A stretch of DNA of 64,000 bases from Myoxocephalus aenaeus (Eukaryota; Chordata; Actinopteri; Perciformes; Cottidae). The stretch is taken from assembly GCA_038501785.1 (NCBI GenBank), contig JBAMJR010000013.1, forward strand, positions 5,539,501-5,603,500, given 5' to 3'. The number at the start of each line of letters is the position of its first letter. Within the stretch, counting starts at the first letter, position 1. The notes beneath the pieces are model-generated. The model had not been told where the DNA came from. It did no database searches and saw nothing but the letters and a program-made list of their open reading frames with translations. Below, piece by piece: positions 1-15,194 of the stretch. The position numbers and the translations under genes were made by a program.

Positions 1-68
1 GACATAATCCCATTAACAAGCAGAAATAGGATTAATACTGCCTCAGACTCCAGCTGCTGTTCTGTAAT

Positions 69-70
<2 letters not shown>

Positions 71-122
<52 letters not shown>
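71..122. repeat. (GT)n microsatellite
   Basis: About 26 uninterrupted GT units, followed by a short GA run. Confidence 0.97.
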
Positions 123-130
<8 letters not shown>

Positions 131-1013
131 ATGTGTCTGGTCCCTTGACTCAGAGATATCACCAGTGCCACAAGGGTGATGTGGCTGAGAGGAAGCCAGC
201 AAGACAGAGATATTTAAGAAAGGACAGAGAGCAGAAGAAGAGGGACTGGAAAGAGAGTCATCTGTTTTATGCAGAACTGAACCGGTAATTGAAAGATCAA
301 AAACAGATCCATACAATCCAGTGCTTTTCAATGCAACATGTTCACAGTTTTGCAACTGTGTGTTTACTGCTTCATGGTTATTTCAAAACAATGTTACAGC
401 TGATTTCAGTATTGTTTGGATGTATAAACGCTCCTTTGTTAGATAATATGTTGCATCCACTTAGGGAAAATACATGTTTTGTTATAAACCCTCCTGACAC
501 TACAGTATTGTATCCTCATTTTGAAACCTGTAGAGACAGAAGGGTTGAAACAAGGAGAAGTGATTAAATGACAAACAGATGTGACGAGAGGTCACAGTCT
601 TTTCCTCAGAGACATCCTCCCATAGCCGCCGAGCTAAAGGTGAGAAACAATGACCGTGAAAGGATGACATGCCAGCACAACGTCACTATTGTAGAAATAA
701 CAAAGGCTGCTGCTGAGCCTCAAGGATAAGAGGACACGGTAACAGGGGAGCGTTCAATGTTCCTGAGTCGATTATGTTATTGTTGCCTCACAGCAACGCC
801 TTCCTACTTCGGTCCCGTCCTCTAATGTACCTCTTACAAGCCAGCGCCATCCTTGTTCCCACGTCTGCTCGGTCATTATCGCATGTTTTGCATCCCTCCA
901 CCCACACTGCTGTCGTCAGTTGGGATCATCAACATTTAAGTAAGTGACCTTGTGTATCAATTTCCATGGTCCTCTACTGGTCAGTATCCCAACAGCCCAC
1001 ACTGTCAGTCTGT

Positions 1014-1127
<114 letters not shown>

Positions 1128-3589
1128 TGATGTGTCAGGGTTTGAACCAGTGAGTGGTAGAGTTCAGAGGGCTTGTCTATGCTCTCTCTGTGGGCTTCTC
1201 TCTGACATGACAGTCAAGTGACAGCGCCAAAGCACGGACACATCACTGACAACTAAGGTTAGACTGATAAACGTGGCCTTTTACTTTAAAACCAGATATA
1301 CCTGTCAGTGTCATCTTCCATTATTATGATATATAGATGTAATGAAGTTTGATTAAATGCACACTTAAGGTGTTGACTTAATCAATTATTTTGGAACTAT
1401 TTATTCATGAAAATGGAGAATGCACATACTGAGGCCATATATATATATATATATATATATTATAGCTTCAGTCCAAAATTCTTGGAATCAAACCCCATGG
1501 TCCACAACATCAGTGAGCCACGTGAACCCGGGGCATCACAGCGCGATCAAACCGTCCTGACTTTTATCCTTATAACAGAGATCAGTGGTTGCTGCAGAAA
1601 CCACATCAAACACCACCAAATACTCAATCTGAGGGCGGCAGTATGTCAGAACTGCTTGTGGGACAGTTCAATGGCTTCAGAAAGGCCGTCTTTCCTCACC
1701 TTTTCTGACGTTGACCGAAGCGGACTGGCTGGCTTTTTACCCTCCTCCGAGCCGTCGCATTTTGCCCTCTGGCGAGGTCGTATGAACTCGTTATTTCCTC
1801 GTCCTTACCAACTCCGTGTGCTGTCTGTGTGTGTGGGGATGTAGCTATGGAAATACAGAGCACATTGTTTGACCAAGAATGGGCAATAATGTGTAATTTT
1901 ACAAAACAAGATAATACTTTTCTAATAATCCTACTTTCCAAATGTAAAGACTAATTGGTGAATGAAATGACTTCATCTGAGACATTTTCAATGGAAACAC
2001 TGAGGACTTATAGCAGAAAAGTTGAGGAAAGCTCCAGAGAAATACACCACAGAGTGACTCATAGGTCACATGCATCAATGTAAGAGCTCCATACAAACCT
2101 CTGCAAAAATAACAACAAGCAGTATGAAAAGTCTAACTTATGAACATGGAAATTTGGCCACTATTGTAGAAGTCTGGGATCACATGCTACCATTGATGTG
2201 GAATAAAGGTGAATACAAAGTTGGGTTAACTACTTTATGATTTCCAGTCTGTGATTTTAAAACCCTTACAACCACACAGTACTTTATGAAAATGACGAAT
2301 CCTTATTCCTCTCAAAGATCATGCCTTCGAATAACTTCCACCACAGCATTACATCTGGCCATATACTGTATAGTAATGTGCCATGATTATGCCCTAAATG
2401 GATTTATTTCAGCCAGCGAGAATGATGAACAATTCTGTAAGTTAAATGTGTGACGAGTTGAGTTGAGGCTGAATCGCCCTTCTTTCATGCTGCATAAGCT
2501 TACATCTCTGCTGTGAGTGACATGATGGAATATATATCAGTACATGTCAATGCAAAGCCTGGAATATGAAATGGAAAAGCGCCTATGCTGTCTGCATAGA
2601 AATGGAGCCACACTGTAAGGCTTTGACACAGAGATTGCATAACAGCTCATGCATAAAACATGAAGCTATGCATATGCAATGCACACACAGGCAGGCAGGC
2701 ATATGGTGTAACCTACTATTTCCTTTTTCTGCTCAGCCAAGGAACCACAAGTCCATCACAGAGCTAAGTGTGTGCTGTATGTGCATTCTTGCCCTCGTTC
2801 CCGCATGTCCATGTCAGACAATGTGCCCTTCCTGGAGATGCTTAATTGGGAAAATGTTCTCCACCCCTCTCTTTCTAAATCTCTCCCGCTCACAAGTTAT
2901 CTCTCCACCTCATCCTGTCTCCGGACCTAAGAGGAAGCCCACAGAGTCAGTTCAGCACATGTTCATCAAGTGGAGGTTTGCAGAGGACTCAGGAGAGAGG
3001 ATTAGGATTTAGTAGGCTGCCGTCCGAAGGCGATAGCAGGGGGAGCGAAGACGCAACCAGGATCATGTTTGCTTTTACGCGGCACATGTGAGGTGATTAA
3101 AAAAAGGGGAGGAAAAAAGTGGGACATTAAAGGCAGCCAGACTTTATTCAAGTGTTTTTGTAAATCACTTTGGTGTCTTGTTCAAAAAACAGATAATGAT
3201 GGCACACAAAAAGGCTAAGAGAGGACTTTAAAACTTCAGGCCATTCAAGCTGAAGTTTGGGTTGGGAGGACGGTGAAAAAAAGCTTGACAATCATTAAAA
3301 GTGGGAGAAACTTCAAAGTGAAAGTAGAAAAAAGAAAAAAAACTGGAGATAGTTTCGGGGATAATTATGAAACTTAGAGTTGAAATTTGTCCCATTTTTC
3401 CAGATCCAGAATCTTCCTCCTCCGCCTCCCTGTCCTCGAGTTCACCTCTCCCAGCTTGTTTTTCCCAAGCTGTCCTCCTTGTTACCTAGCTAATCCCAGC
3501 CACTGTCAAGATTTAAATGCTGCTTTCAGCGTGTGCCATATTTTTCAGCATTCAGCATCATTTCCCTGAGCCCAACAGACAAGGAGAGG

Positions 3590-3590
<1 letters not shown>

Positions 3591-3655
<65 letters not shown>
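3591..3655. repeat. (GA)n microsatellite
   Basis: About 32 GA units; a short CA-rich run follows at 3703-3720. Confidence 0.97.
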
Positions 3656-3658
<3 letters not shown>

Positions 3659-4521
3659 ACAGGAACTGGAGAGAAGATAAAGAGACACACTCCATGGATT
3701 ACACACACACGTACACACATAAATATGCATATACACATGCAGGAACACATTGTATGAGCCTCTGTTTAATTAGCCCGGCGGTTTATCAGGGTGATCAGGA
3801 GTTCAACACAGTAAAGTTTCCTGTAGATAACACAGTGTTTGGGGAAGCCGGGGCCTAATGAATGCTGAGCAGCACAGAGGAAGAGGAGGAGGAGGAAAAA
3901 GAACTGAAGGAGATGAGACGAGGATGACAAGAGGGCGCCTCGGTTTAATTGCTTACCTGATACTTCTCTTTCCCCCTTATCATCCTCTCCTCATCTATTA
4001 CAGCAGATGAGAAAATTGCGTCTGACAGATGCATCCGACAAAGAAATGCGTTCTTTTGTTTGCCAGGAAGGAGTTGAAGGTTTATGATGACAGTTTAACT
4101 GCGATAGTAACTGACGGTGCCTGCTTCCGCCATTAGGACATCCAAGAGCTGTGTGCTGATGTAGGATCGACCAATACGAGTTGATTGAGGCAGCTGGTTA
4201 TTGCATTTTGTACTGATAGTCAGCACTTTTAACTTGAACTTCCTAAACAACTAAAATTGATTTTATTAGGTTTGTTCAAGTCATGGAGTGTTTCCTTAGC
4301 ATCTGTCTTGTAAGCGGGACACCTATAGTGTGGCTGTGGTTGAATTTCCAACTGATAAATATCCGTTATTTGAAGTATGGATGTGAGGCACGTGGTGAGT
4401 AGGGAGGATGGGCCACTCTGTTTGAATAATTCATTGGGACGTGCATGCTCAAATCTTATATATTTAAATGTTAAATGATTCTACTAACTCTACCATTTGA
4501 AATCTGCTTTTTGTGGAATGT

Positions 4522-4690
4522 AATCAGAATCAGCTGTATTGGCCATGTGTGTCTACACACACATGGAATTTGACTCTCATCGTCCATATATACATATTAT
4601 ATACAATAAACAAGATAAATATAAAAAAGACATTAAAGACAATAGAGTAGTCAGAGTAGTGCAAGTAGTAATGTGGTAAACTGCAGAAAA
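4522..4690 (+). repeat. Teleost interspersed repeat fragment (AATCAGCTTTATTGGCC class)
   Basis: AATCAGAATCAGCTGTATTG, then GCCATGTGTGTCTACACACA, and later AGTCAGAGTAGTGCAAGTAG, resemble a repeat seen many times in fish genomes. The family name is uncertain and the right limit approximate. Confidence 0.65.
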
Positions 4691-7080
4691 AAATATTTTC
4701 TCTCTCGTATTTGTACCATATGTGGCTTACTTTTGAAGTCATTTTGGGCAGTCGCAGTAGTGCCACCTTCCAGGGAAAAGGTCATTTTGTGCAGCATGTA
4801 TCATTCTGTACCAGACAGCACAACAAGGTTTTGTACGTTAGCCAACATGCAGAAACAGCAGGCATGCTTATAGGCCCTGGAACCTGATTAAGGAGGAGGC
4901 TACTCAGGGATGTGGCTTCATCAGAACTGAATTCATTTAAGGTAATCCTCAGCCTCCTTTTTTGTTGTGTTGTTTTGTTTGCGAGCAGCAAATTGTCCCA
5001 CCCTCTGTCACAGTAGTGTCCAAACATCGCAGTGATGCTACTAGATGAGAGACATTGTGTCTCTGCCAACTTTTATTCAAAGAAAATTAATTCAATAAGA
5101 GGTGATTTGTGGTTGAACAAGCACCCATAGTCGCCCCTGCCAGCGAGAGGGATCATTCCCTCCCAGTTTTAATGTAATCACGTCCAATTAGGGGAATGAC
5201 AAAGCGGTCTTCAGCATTTCGACGTGAGGGGAAGTGTCATCTTACTGCCTGTCTGTTCGCGGGGATAAGCTTTTTCCATCGTTCCCTATCGTTCTGCCTG
5301 CATTTTCCTTTTTACCCACCCCCAAAAAATTTTACTTTCCAATTTTCCACCGGCTGTATGGCCAAATCATCAGAGAGCCCAGCCAGGGAAGCAAAAGCTC
5401 GACCATATTGATGATCCTTCTGTTCTTCCAGAGGACGTGAAAGGCACTAAAGCCTGGAAGTGAGCGTGGATCACTTTTTATAATAAGAAGGTGGAGCATT
5501 ATTTAGTTTTGATCATTAATGAGGAGCAATAGTCAGGAAAATGGTAAAACATGTATCGCCTAAATGTTCCACAAACTAACAATAGATTTACCCATGGTAC
5601 ATCATTTTCCATCTCATTTGTGGCGCCAGAATTTTCCTTTACTTTATAAACATGACTTCGTATGTTTGTTTGAAGATGTTCATGGTAAATAATAAGATGC
5701 AGCGACTTCCTCAGAGAAATATAACAAATGTTTCTTCCATCCTTCAAGGGTTTCCATGAAGGTCAATCTGGTTTCCCCTTCATCCTCTGAGGGTTTCAGT
5801 ACAACACAAAGGCAACACAAAGATATTAAAGAAGGGAGGGGAGGAGGGTATGAAAAGAAGGCCAGTTATGGAAATCAATCATAATGGTCAATGGAAATCA
5901 ATCTGTTACCTTCTTCAGGAAAAATAATGGCAATCCTTCCTTTGCATTGGAGCATACATATGATTTAAATAATGAGAGAGAGCCACAGAACTATGACCAG
6001 AAGTAAAAGCGGGATATTGACTTCAAAAACAGCGGTATAGCTTTTGCTGAGGCTTTGATGAGCGGTTCACAAAAAGAGCCTTGAAAGCCTGAGATTCCTT
6101 TTAGGCGGAGAACTGGCGCACAAAGAAGGGAGAGATGGGCGGCCAACATACACCGTCTGGTTCCAGCACCGGCGAGGCAGTGAGCACGCCAGGCAAGCAA
6201 CACAAAAGGAATGTGGATTATTCATGAGTCTACAGTATTCCTGAACAGTTGGATTGAAATACATGGACCAGAACACAAACACACACAGCACAGGCCTGGA
6301 AGTTGTGTTCTTGATGTCATTAATTGTTCTCCTCTCAGCACCACTACCCGTGAACAACCCCGGCCAATAGGGGTGCTGGTGGGGAGAATTTAGTGACCCC
6401 CCCCCCCCCCATCTGACAGGGGATTGGTCAACGCTCTGAGCCAAAGAGAGAGGAGGATGAAAAGAGGCAGACCACCCACCAACAACGGCAGATCCGATTG
6501 GTTAATCCACCCAATTGTTAGTCATCTTCGTCAGTGGAAGAAGTTGGCCTTTGTTGTTGTAGAGTGTCTTGGTTATGTGTGGGCTTAAGCATGCGGCAAG
6601 GAGGAAATTGAAAATTGCTGATCTCTGTCTGGCAAATAGAGAGCAGCAGCCCACAGCAGGCTGTCAGCTTGGTTATGCCACCCACTCTGACAGCTCTGCC
6701 TCTTCAGTGGAGCGCAGGAGTTTCACTGAGACTGAATTTGAGGCCGCCCGCTGGATCTGATGTAAGATTTCTGCCTGCTTTGCCGACATGTATGCTCGCG
6801 AGGAAGCCCGACCTGTACTGTACGTGCCTGTTTATATTCATATACTCGTGTACATGGCTGATTATGTAAGTTGAAACACGTCAGTGGTTCGGTGGTTTAA
6901 TTAGTTGCTATATGAGAAAGCATTACTCACATAATTGTATGACTTCTAAGATAAAATGCAAGATCAACACAAACAACCAATGTCGCGGCGAAAAAATTAA
7001 TACTGCTCCTTAATAATATTTCACATATTATTCAATGTTTTCCATAGATCATAAATCCCTATGTAGATCCATTGAAGCAC

Positions 7081-7190
7081 AGTGTTCCCAAACCCGGAAA
7101 GTAGGAACCCTCAAATGGTCACAAGATAAATATGAAGAGTGTACCATATTAATAAAAAAATGGGAAACACAAAATCATATTTAAATTATG
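7081..7190 (+). repeat. Worn interspersed repeat fragment
   Basis: The phrases GTGTTCCCAAACC and GGTCACAAGATAAATATGA resemble a fish repeat. A second worn copy in the same orientation is at 13405-13470 (GTCACAAGATATATCTGAGG). Family and limits are uncertain. Confidence 0.5.
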
Positions 7191-7222
7191 TACTTTCTGT
7201 GTATGTCTGTGTATTATGTGTA

Positions 7223-7252
7223 TATCTCCCTATATATACACATAGGGAGATA
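7223..7252. repeat. Perfect inverted repeat
   Basis: TATCTCCCTAT (7223-7233) faces ATAGGGAGATA (7242-7252) across 8 bases, in an AT-rich stretch next to a worn repeat. Confidence 0.85.
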
Positions 7253-8174
7253 CATATACTAGCTCAACCGAACTTCAGGACTCAAACATATATTTTTTTA
7301 AACTTTTGATTAATAGATAGGGGACATCCTTTTAAGGTGTCACAAGCCACACATTCTGATCATTCATTAAGTGATATTATGTACTGCATAAAAAATGCTT
7401 GTCCCTAAACCCAAAAAGCTATTTATTCATATTGTACTCAGCATTTCTTCATGGTAATGTATGCTTAAGTGTAATAGTGTATACACATGCACGGTCCTAC
7501 ATGCACTCTTATGCATGCATGTGTGTGCGGGTGAGGGGTGCGGGCCATCCTGCCTTTGCAGTTAACTGGCACTGTGACTCTGCTGTGGATCAGGAAAGGT
7601 TGTCTGAAGGTAGAGGAAGGATTAGAGCACTTCAAAGCAACGCTCACTTCTAAGCTGGCTGATGCAAAATCCTCTTTGTGTAAACGGACAGCCGGCACTC
7701 CAAAAAAAATCCAAGCCCGGAGCCGAGGACGACTCGACTGTACCGTCCATACAGATATTACTTGAAACAGACTCGACTTAAACACTTCCACTGAGGACGA
7801 GTGAGAATATGCTCTCCAACTTCAGATGAACAGGCTCTGTCATAAATTATAACAAATTATTTTCTTGATGACATTCATACGCAGGTTACTATTTACAATG
7901 CAAACTTTGACTTATTTTGTGTTTCGCAAAGGAGCTTCTCAAATGTTTGTCGGGAAGCAGAATGCTAACTAGTGGATATGCAACACATACCAAATGCCAT
8001 AAAAACAACTTAAGCATTGAAAAATACGACCGTAAATATCTTTTCAAACATACTGCATTATATTCATCAAATCAGACGGGACCAGATGGAATTTTAACCG
8101 ATATCAGTTTATTCTTACTTCAGAGATTTTTAAATCTGTATTTTGAATAAAACACACATGTACACATACATTGA

Positions 8175-8287
<113 letters not shown>

Positions 8288-9643
8288 AATGGACTGAGCT
8301 CCAGGTTGTCTGTGTGCTGATATTAAGACAAGGAGGTGGGAGGGTGATGGAATGGCTGTGGTCAGAGTACGGCGGCTAGCAGGGCCGCTTCAGTAAGTCC
8401 TAAATCACCAGGAAACCAGACCGCCAACTCTGATGGATGTGCGCGGCACGCCCCGGATCAGGAAACCTCCAATCCGTCTCTTTAGAAGAAATGTTTCAAT
8501 ACGGACACACTGGGCTGGGTGGCTTACTCTCCACACAAATTACACACACAAAAACGACACACAAATGCATGCATGCAAATATACACAAATAAAACCCACA
8601 CAGAGTGAAGCACGCCCAGTAAAAAGAGCCAGCAGAGCAGTCCAACAGATTTATGTGAGCAGAGGTGCTGTGGTCAGGTGAATAGATTGGGTAGCTGGCA
8701 AGGTGGGTGGGTTCTGCAGGCTCAGTGGCCAAGACAAACCTTCTAATCATACGTATAGGCCAGCTGATTTATGATCATAAATTATATCTGGAAACAAAAA
8801 GCCATCAGTAATAGCAGTTCTGTCCAACGAGGTTTCAAATCTCCTTACAGGTAAAGGAACAATAATCATTTTTATGTCAAAGGGAAATCACAGTCTCCCT
8901 CAGATTGATTTGCAGCCGAGTGCGTGAGTGAGTCTCGGATAACTTTACCTCATTTATGTGTCACCTTATATTTGTTTTTGTGAACAAATATTAAATTACA
9001 GGAAAATATTTGTTTTATTTTGGAGACCAAGTCGATAATGAATTGCATGAAACTGACGAGTCGTTGAACATCTAAAACAGTAATTATTAAAAGTATAATA
9101 TTTTTCAGATGCTCTTTGAAAATAATAAACCGGAAAAAAAAAAAAAAGCAAAATGGAGCGCTTTTAAGTGTAGCCTTTAAATAGTCTTTTTTTCTGCATT
9201 GTATGTGGCAACATTTATTCTTAATTCAAGTCCTTTGTTGCAACCCACTTGATGTGGTACAATAGGAATGTGCCTCCAAACATGTAGTCAGCTGTTACTG
9301 AATGTTAAAGATGAGGCACGAACAAGCTGCGCGTTGACCAGGCCCTCGTTAAATATGTGGTGTATCGTATGGAGTCAATGTGGAGGAGCACTTGGCATTG
9401 TCCCTACTGGGGGCATGTTATGTTTATCCAAACCAGAGGGTCCGTGCCAGCTCCTCTCCTCGTGTTCCACACGTTGCTTCTCCAGCCACTGGAAACTTCT
9501 TCATGCAGTAAATGATCTCATCCGTCTTAGTAGAGCCACAACAGAAAACGTTCTCCAGTGCGCCAAAAAATGGTTCTTTAGGTGTGTACTGTAAATTACC
9601 GTCTGTGAATTCTCATTGTGAACCCTTCAACAGTTCTCTAGAG

Positions 9644-9959
9644 CAGTGGTTATCAACGCTTCTTTTTTAGTGATGTACCGCCTGTGAAATAGTTTTTCAG
9701 CCAAGTACCCCCTAACCAGCGCAAAACATTTTGGGTTGAAAAAAATATGTAATACACAGAACTGTGCCATCAGGGTCTGATTAAAAATAAAATATATACA
9801 ATTCAGTTTATAAATGTACACTTTTATTTTATTGAATATTTATCAAATTACCTTTTTTTTTATCGATTTTTGAATAGATGATCATTTTAAATAAAATCTC
9901 ACGTACCCCCTGGAGTGCCTCTACGTAGGGGTACACACACCCCCATTTGAGAACCACTG
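9644..9959. mobile_element. Short hAT MITE, CAGTGGTT termini
   Basis: The left end CAGTGGTTATCAA and the complement of the right end CAGTGGTTCTCAA form imperfect inverted repeats around 316 bases. The sub-terminal phrases AAGTACCCCC and ACGTACCCCCTGGAG are typical of this fish MITE class. The flanking octamers CTCTAGAG and CTACAGCA do not match well, so the target duplication has decayed. Confidence 0.75.
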
Positions 9960-10429
9960 CTACAGCACCATTACAACTATTTGGGTGATGAGTAAATACA
10001 TGAAATTAAACATTGCCAAACTAGATTATGTTCTTAATTCTAAAGAACAATTAACAAAATGTAACTCGTCCACATCTAGTGGTTAGAGTGAAAATGGCTA
10101 AACATGCAACTATAACGACTCAAGAACTCTCATTGATTATAAAAAAGAAGAGGAATTTCTACCAAACTTTTTGAGCGACGTGCAGCGTGTGAAGAGCGGC
10201 CATGCTGAGTCAGACCTCAGTGGGCCGAGCGGGGCCGAACGCGACAGCTGACCGAATGAACAGAGAAGATGTCGGCACCGCGGACTTATCACCCGGCAAT
10301 AACGTCACATAGTTTGAAGATGACCACACAGACTTTCAATTAGTAGCGATGGCTTTTACAATGGAGAGTTATGTTGCCCTAATCTGTTCTTAGCCCTGAT
10401 GAATGATTAGTACAAGAGGAATGGAAATG

Positions 10430-10431
<2 letters not shown>

Positions 10432-10488
<57 letters not shown>
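10432..10488. repeat. (GT)n microsatellite
   Basis: About 28 GT units. Confidence 0.97.
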
Positions 10489-13399
10489 AAGGGTTTGGCA
10501 TTAATTGAGTTGTAATACATCCATTGGATGCACTTTTATACATCCCTGTAAAAATGGTGTTAACCCTAAAACAAGATGAAACAAATGAGGATCTCATAGT
10601 TGGGTATAAAATAGAGCCGGGTAACCATTTAAACAATTTTATTTCTGTATTTCAGGAACTCTGCATTAATTTACTTTTGTTTCACTGTAAATATTTTCAT
10701 TTCAGGTTGTCTTGGTGGTTGTTTGTCTTGGATTATCACCATGTAAACCACAGTTTACCAACTCTTTAAGTCCTCTCTAAACTTTAGTGTGTAGTTGTAA
10801 ATTTGTTCCTCTGTTCTTTTCCTAAAAGTGTGTGTCTGTTCCACCAGTCTGAACTGTCTGAGACAGCTGGCCTCTCTGAAGCAATCTGAGAGATCACTGG
10901 GCGTGTAGTCCTATTTCTCTTCATGTCGGGCCGCAGAATGAAGAAATCCACGGGATTAGCTCTTGGTTTGTATTCGCTGACAGGCTGGTGACAGGCCAGA
11001 TCGAAAGGCAGGGTTTCATATTCAGGGTACCACGCCCGGCAGGCGTGCACTGTATGTGGGCTGTTAAAGCATTAACAACTGTATGTTCAAGGGAATACAC
11101 TTTAAGGCTGTTTCTTTCCCAAAAATGATTAGAAACCCCATTATTTATCAGTCATTATGAGTTCTACATGACCAGATGGCTGGAGAGCTATGACAGCATT
11201 GTGTGAGCTGGGGACTAAGTCAATGCAGTTATGAGTAACCAATCCTACACTGAATGATTCAAGTTTCATTTATTTCTTCATTTTTTATTGTTAACGAGAC
11301 ATGTGTTCCACTATTGGATAGATTGAGTTGTATGTTGTGTTTTGTCTTGTTTATTTTTTGGCACTTGGGTCTTCTTTGGATAGTTTTATGGTAAAAATAC
11401 AGAAATGAGAAAAGGGTATGACAAATGTAAACACTTGTTTCACTGTATGAATTGACACCTTTCCTGTCACACTCATTGCTCGTAATATTGAGATCTATAA
11501 GAATACAATCAGTAGGGCTGTAAATGTATGCTCATACAATGTGGAATATACGCTGAGCACTGATACACTTTCCCACTGGTTTATTCGGCTCGCTCCACAA
11601 TCCTCAGCAGAGCAGGGAACCACTTAAAACACATTTTTGAGATGCCGCACGTCATGTTGATGACAACATGACAAAGAGTAATTCCACCAAATGTGATTCT
11701 AAATGGTTGCAGATGTCACTTTGTATGATATTGATCCGCTCTGCGCTCTGTGTCTCAAGCAGCAGGTAGGCAGCACCAACCTTTCCCCGAGTACGCGTGT
11801 GCATGGCTGCATTGATTAGGTGTGACTACTCGGGTCAGGGGCCAATTTGGGGTTGCCGGAGGGTCAAGCGTGTTGTCCAATAAAACAGCAGGACCTCCAA
11901 AATGGATCCGGCCAGTATCCAGGCAACAGCCCCCCCCGCCCCGTACCCGAGAGCACCCGCCCGGTGGTGATTGAGACTGCAGGGCTCCATTCTCTTTTCA
12001 TCAGCTTCAATTCATCTGTCCCTACACTAGGCCCAGATGAATTAACCGGAACAATAGAAACAGGGGGTCAGTAAAGCGTTCGCCATTGTCAACATGGAGA
12101 GCAATTACACAGAATGTTCAGAAAGCTATTTGAATGCCAAATCATTTGTGACCGCACTGTTCAGATGAAGCGATTCAGTTTGGTCCTTTCTTTTTGCCTG
12201 GTTTTGCCTTATCTGATATAAAAATGTGTGCACATAAAGTACACAGTCTGTTTTTATACAGTATATTAGAGAGTATATTTGTACAAGGACATTTGCACGG
12301 CCGAATAAACAGTTCCATCTTGAATGCGATGTGTTGTGTGTTTGTTTGTGCGTGTCTACTCTGTAATTCATGGCAAAAAATGTCACTGAACTTATTGCGA
12401 CCTTATTGCATCACAGGTCAGTTCACTCACCGGCAGGAACACGAAGAAAATTCAATGTAGCACCCTTAAAAATGTACCGCTGATATTTTTTCGAGCTATT
12501 AAGTTATTGTATTAGAATAACATATGGCTTGGTATCTAATTATGTCAAGTGAATTACAAAGTGATTTTCAATGAAGAGGAGTCAGCAATTCCAGGATTAC
12601 ATGCTTAGTTGAATTCAATAAGGCGGTGTATACTGTAATAGGAAACCACAGAAAAATCCATACTTACCGCATCATCTGATAAAAATGTCTGCTTGCTGCT
12701 CTGCAGGACTCTGTTAAATCTATTAAAAACACTTTGTTCTCCTGCTAATTCTAAAATAATATGCTGATTACAGAAGAGAAATAACAGGCAACGGTGGTAA
12801 ATGATCTTGCCCCAATCAAATAGTTATTAAAAACCCCATGAAATATGGATCATTAACATTGTGTGTCTGAAAAAAAAGAAAATACGAGAAACAGACCGAG
12901 AAAAATTTGAAAATCATTTTTTCCGATGATCTTTCCTGGCAGAAGGTTGTTGTTAAAGTCAGAGGCACAGGGCTTCAAGGGGTGCTTCACTTTTACAATA
13001 TCACACACATTTGAAAGAAAAAAATCATCTCTGGCTCAATAAAAAGCTGTCGAAACTCTGGGAAATTATCGGCAGTGAACTATTGGCCTTTTAACTCATT
13101 CACAAATGTTTAAATAGATAATAAATAAACCCATTTATGTTACAATATTGTTTATTTATTAGTTTTTCTCTTTCATTACATATATGTTTGTATATGATAT
13201 GATATGCCTGATGGATGAAATTCTATGAAAGTCCAAAATAAGTGCTGATCATCCCAGGCATTGTCTGCTGAACTCTTCAGAAGGAAGGAGTTATTTTTGG
13301 AAACACTCAACACAACTCTGAAAAGTGCTGTTTGTGCAGTTTGCTAGTGTTTACATGAAGTCAGCATGTTTTATATACAGTATATTGCAGAACATTGCC

Positions 13400-13480
13400 A
13401 GCCTGGGGGTTTGGGACACCCAAAGGTGTCACAAGATATATCTGAGGGGTCACAAAATGGCCCATTAGACAACAATATAT
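13400..13480 (+). repeat. Worn interspersed repeat fragment, same class as at 7081
   Basis: Contains GGGTTTGGGACACCC, GTCACAAGATATATCTGAGG and GGGTCACAAAATGG, which resemble the segment at 7100-7160. No coding capacity. Confidence 0.5.
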
Positions 13481-14538
13481 ATATTTGTTTTGTCTTATTT
13501 TACATCTTCAAAATATTTAGATAAAATCCAACACTCTTGAGTTGAACAGATCATAATACATACACTGCAATCATAACAATGGATATTGTTTATTTTTTAA
13601 AGGGTTTTAAGGCAAACGTGGTGAGAACTGGTCTGTTGGGCATGGATGTTGCTACACAAATGCAATATGAATATTCATATTTTCAAATTAATTCTTTTAA
13701 TTTTGTTTAGAACATATTTTTGGAAAGTTAACAAACAACATTATTGTTGATTGCTTCAGTTGCTATTCAGCCCGAACAAAAATAACAATCTTTATAAATA
13801 CCCTTGACACCATGAAAACCAAATAATACCAAATAAAAAAAAAATTATATATATATATGATGAGCAGTAAAGGTCAGGAGATAATGATAAAATATGACAA
13901 GACAATAGCATGAATTCACTTTACTTTAAATAGAACGGACATTACCAAACAAGTCATGTGTTGGTTGGACGTCCTGGAGCTCCTGATGAGACGCAGCCCG
14001 TTACAGTCGTAGCCCAACATCTTCACCTTGAATGGGCACCATAGCAACGACCATCAATGGGCCCACAGCAGAGATAGTCAAAACAGACTTCAGCTACATT
14101 TTTGCATTTTTGTCAGTTGATATTTTCCCCCTAGTTTTTTCCCCGGTGCATTTTCTTTTTTAAATGAAATAGCAGCAAAACCACAGTGACCTAACCCAAC
14201 AATGTCACCTGAGTAAAGCACTTTGTAACCGCCAGCATGTCAAGTGTAAACGTGAATTCATCCTTCCCATGAACTACAGTTTGCTCCGCTCGTTAGCAGC
14301 TTGCTTAACGGACACTCCACAGAGAGAACGTCCACCACCTACAGAGGCCCCTCGGGAGGGGCCCACCCGAGCATCGGGACCTGGCCCTTGGGAGTCATGA
14401 CCAGCATCATCCATCCTGGGGACCGTGACACTAATGACTGTAATGTGTGCCAAGTGGTTTACACAGCAATGACTGCATGGCCCTTCATCCCAAAAAGCTC
14501 CACGGCTGTAAGGATGGTCGTCCCCGGTGTCCACTTGA

Positions 14539-14550
14539 GGTGTGTGTGTG

Positions 14551-14633
<83 letters not shown>

Positions 14634-14650
14634 GTGTGCGTGTGTGTGCT
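14539..14650. repeat. Imperfect (GT)n microsatellite
   Basis: About 50 GT units with a few CA/GC interruptions at the ends. A second, shorter GT run is at 14809-14842. Confidence 0.95.
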
Positions 14651-14804
14651 ACCTGGAGGAGTTACAACTGCCTAAAGACTGTGATTTGCACTTCTCTATT
14701 CCAAATATTTGCTCTCCCTGTGTCTGATAATGAATATTATGTTCTCCCAGTTTTCCCAGATTGTTGAGAATAGGTGTGCGTGACTGAGTGTGCAACATGC
14801 ATGC

Positions 14805-14844
<40 letters not shown>

Positions 14845-15194
14845 ATGTTAGCCTCAGTAATTGGGCCAGAGCGGCTCTCCCTCTGAGCTCCCGGAGGTAG
14901 AAAAACTCTACGTGCCATTACATCCTCTTCCTCGCTCCCTCTCTCAATTGAGACACACCTCCTCTTCTCCCTGCAAGTGTTTGCGTCTCTGTTTGTGTGT
15001 GTGTGCGATTATGCATGTTCAAGTTTGTGCATGATTATGAGTTTGTGGAGGCGGGTATGTCTCACGCATGGAGTGTGTGGATGTGTTATTTGTGTGTGTG
15101 TGTGCGTCTCATAATGAAGCCATATGGCCTGTCTGTCAGTGTGCGAGCTGCCAGCACTGGGAGCTGTGACGCTGGCAAAGAGTGTTGAGATGAG

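Noticed and set aside
2566..3012. 148-codon plus-strand frame
   Set aside because: No family resemblance and no splice-site support; composition like the surrounding non-coding DNA.
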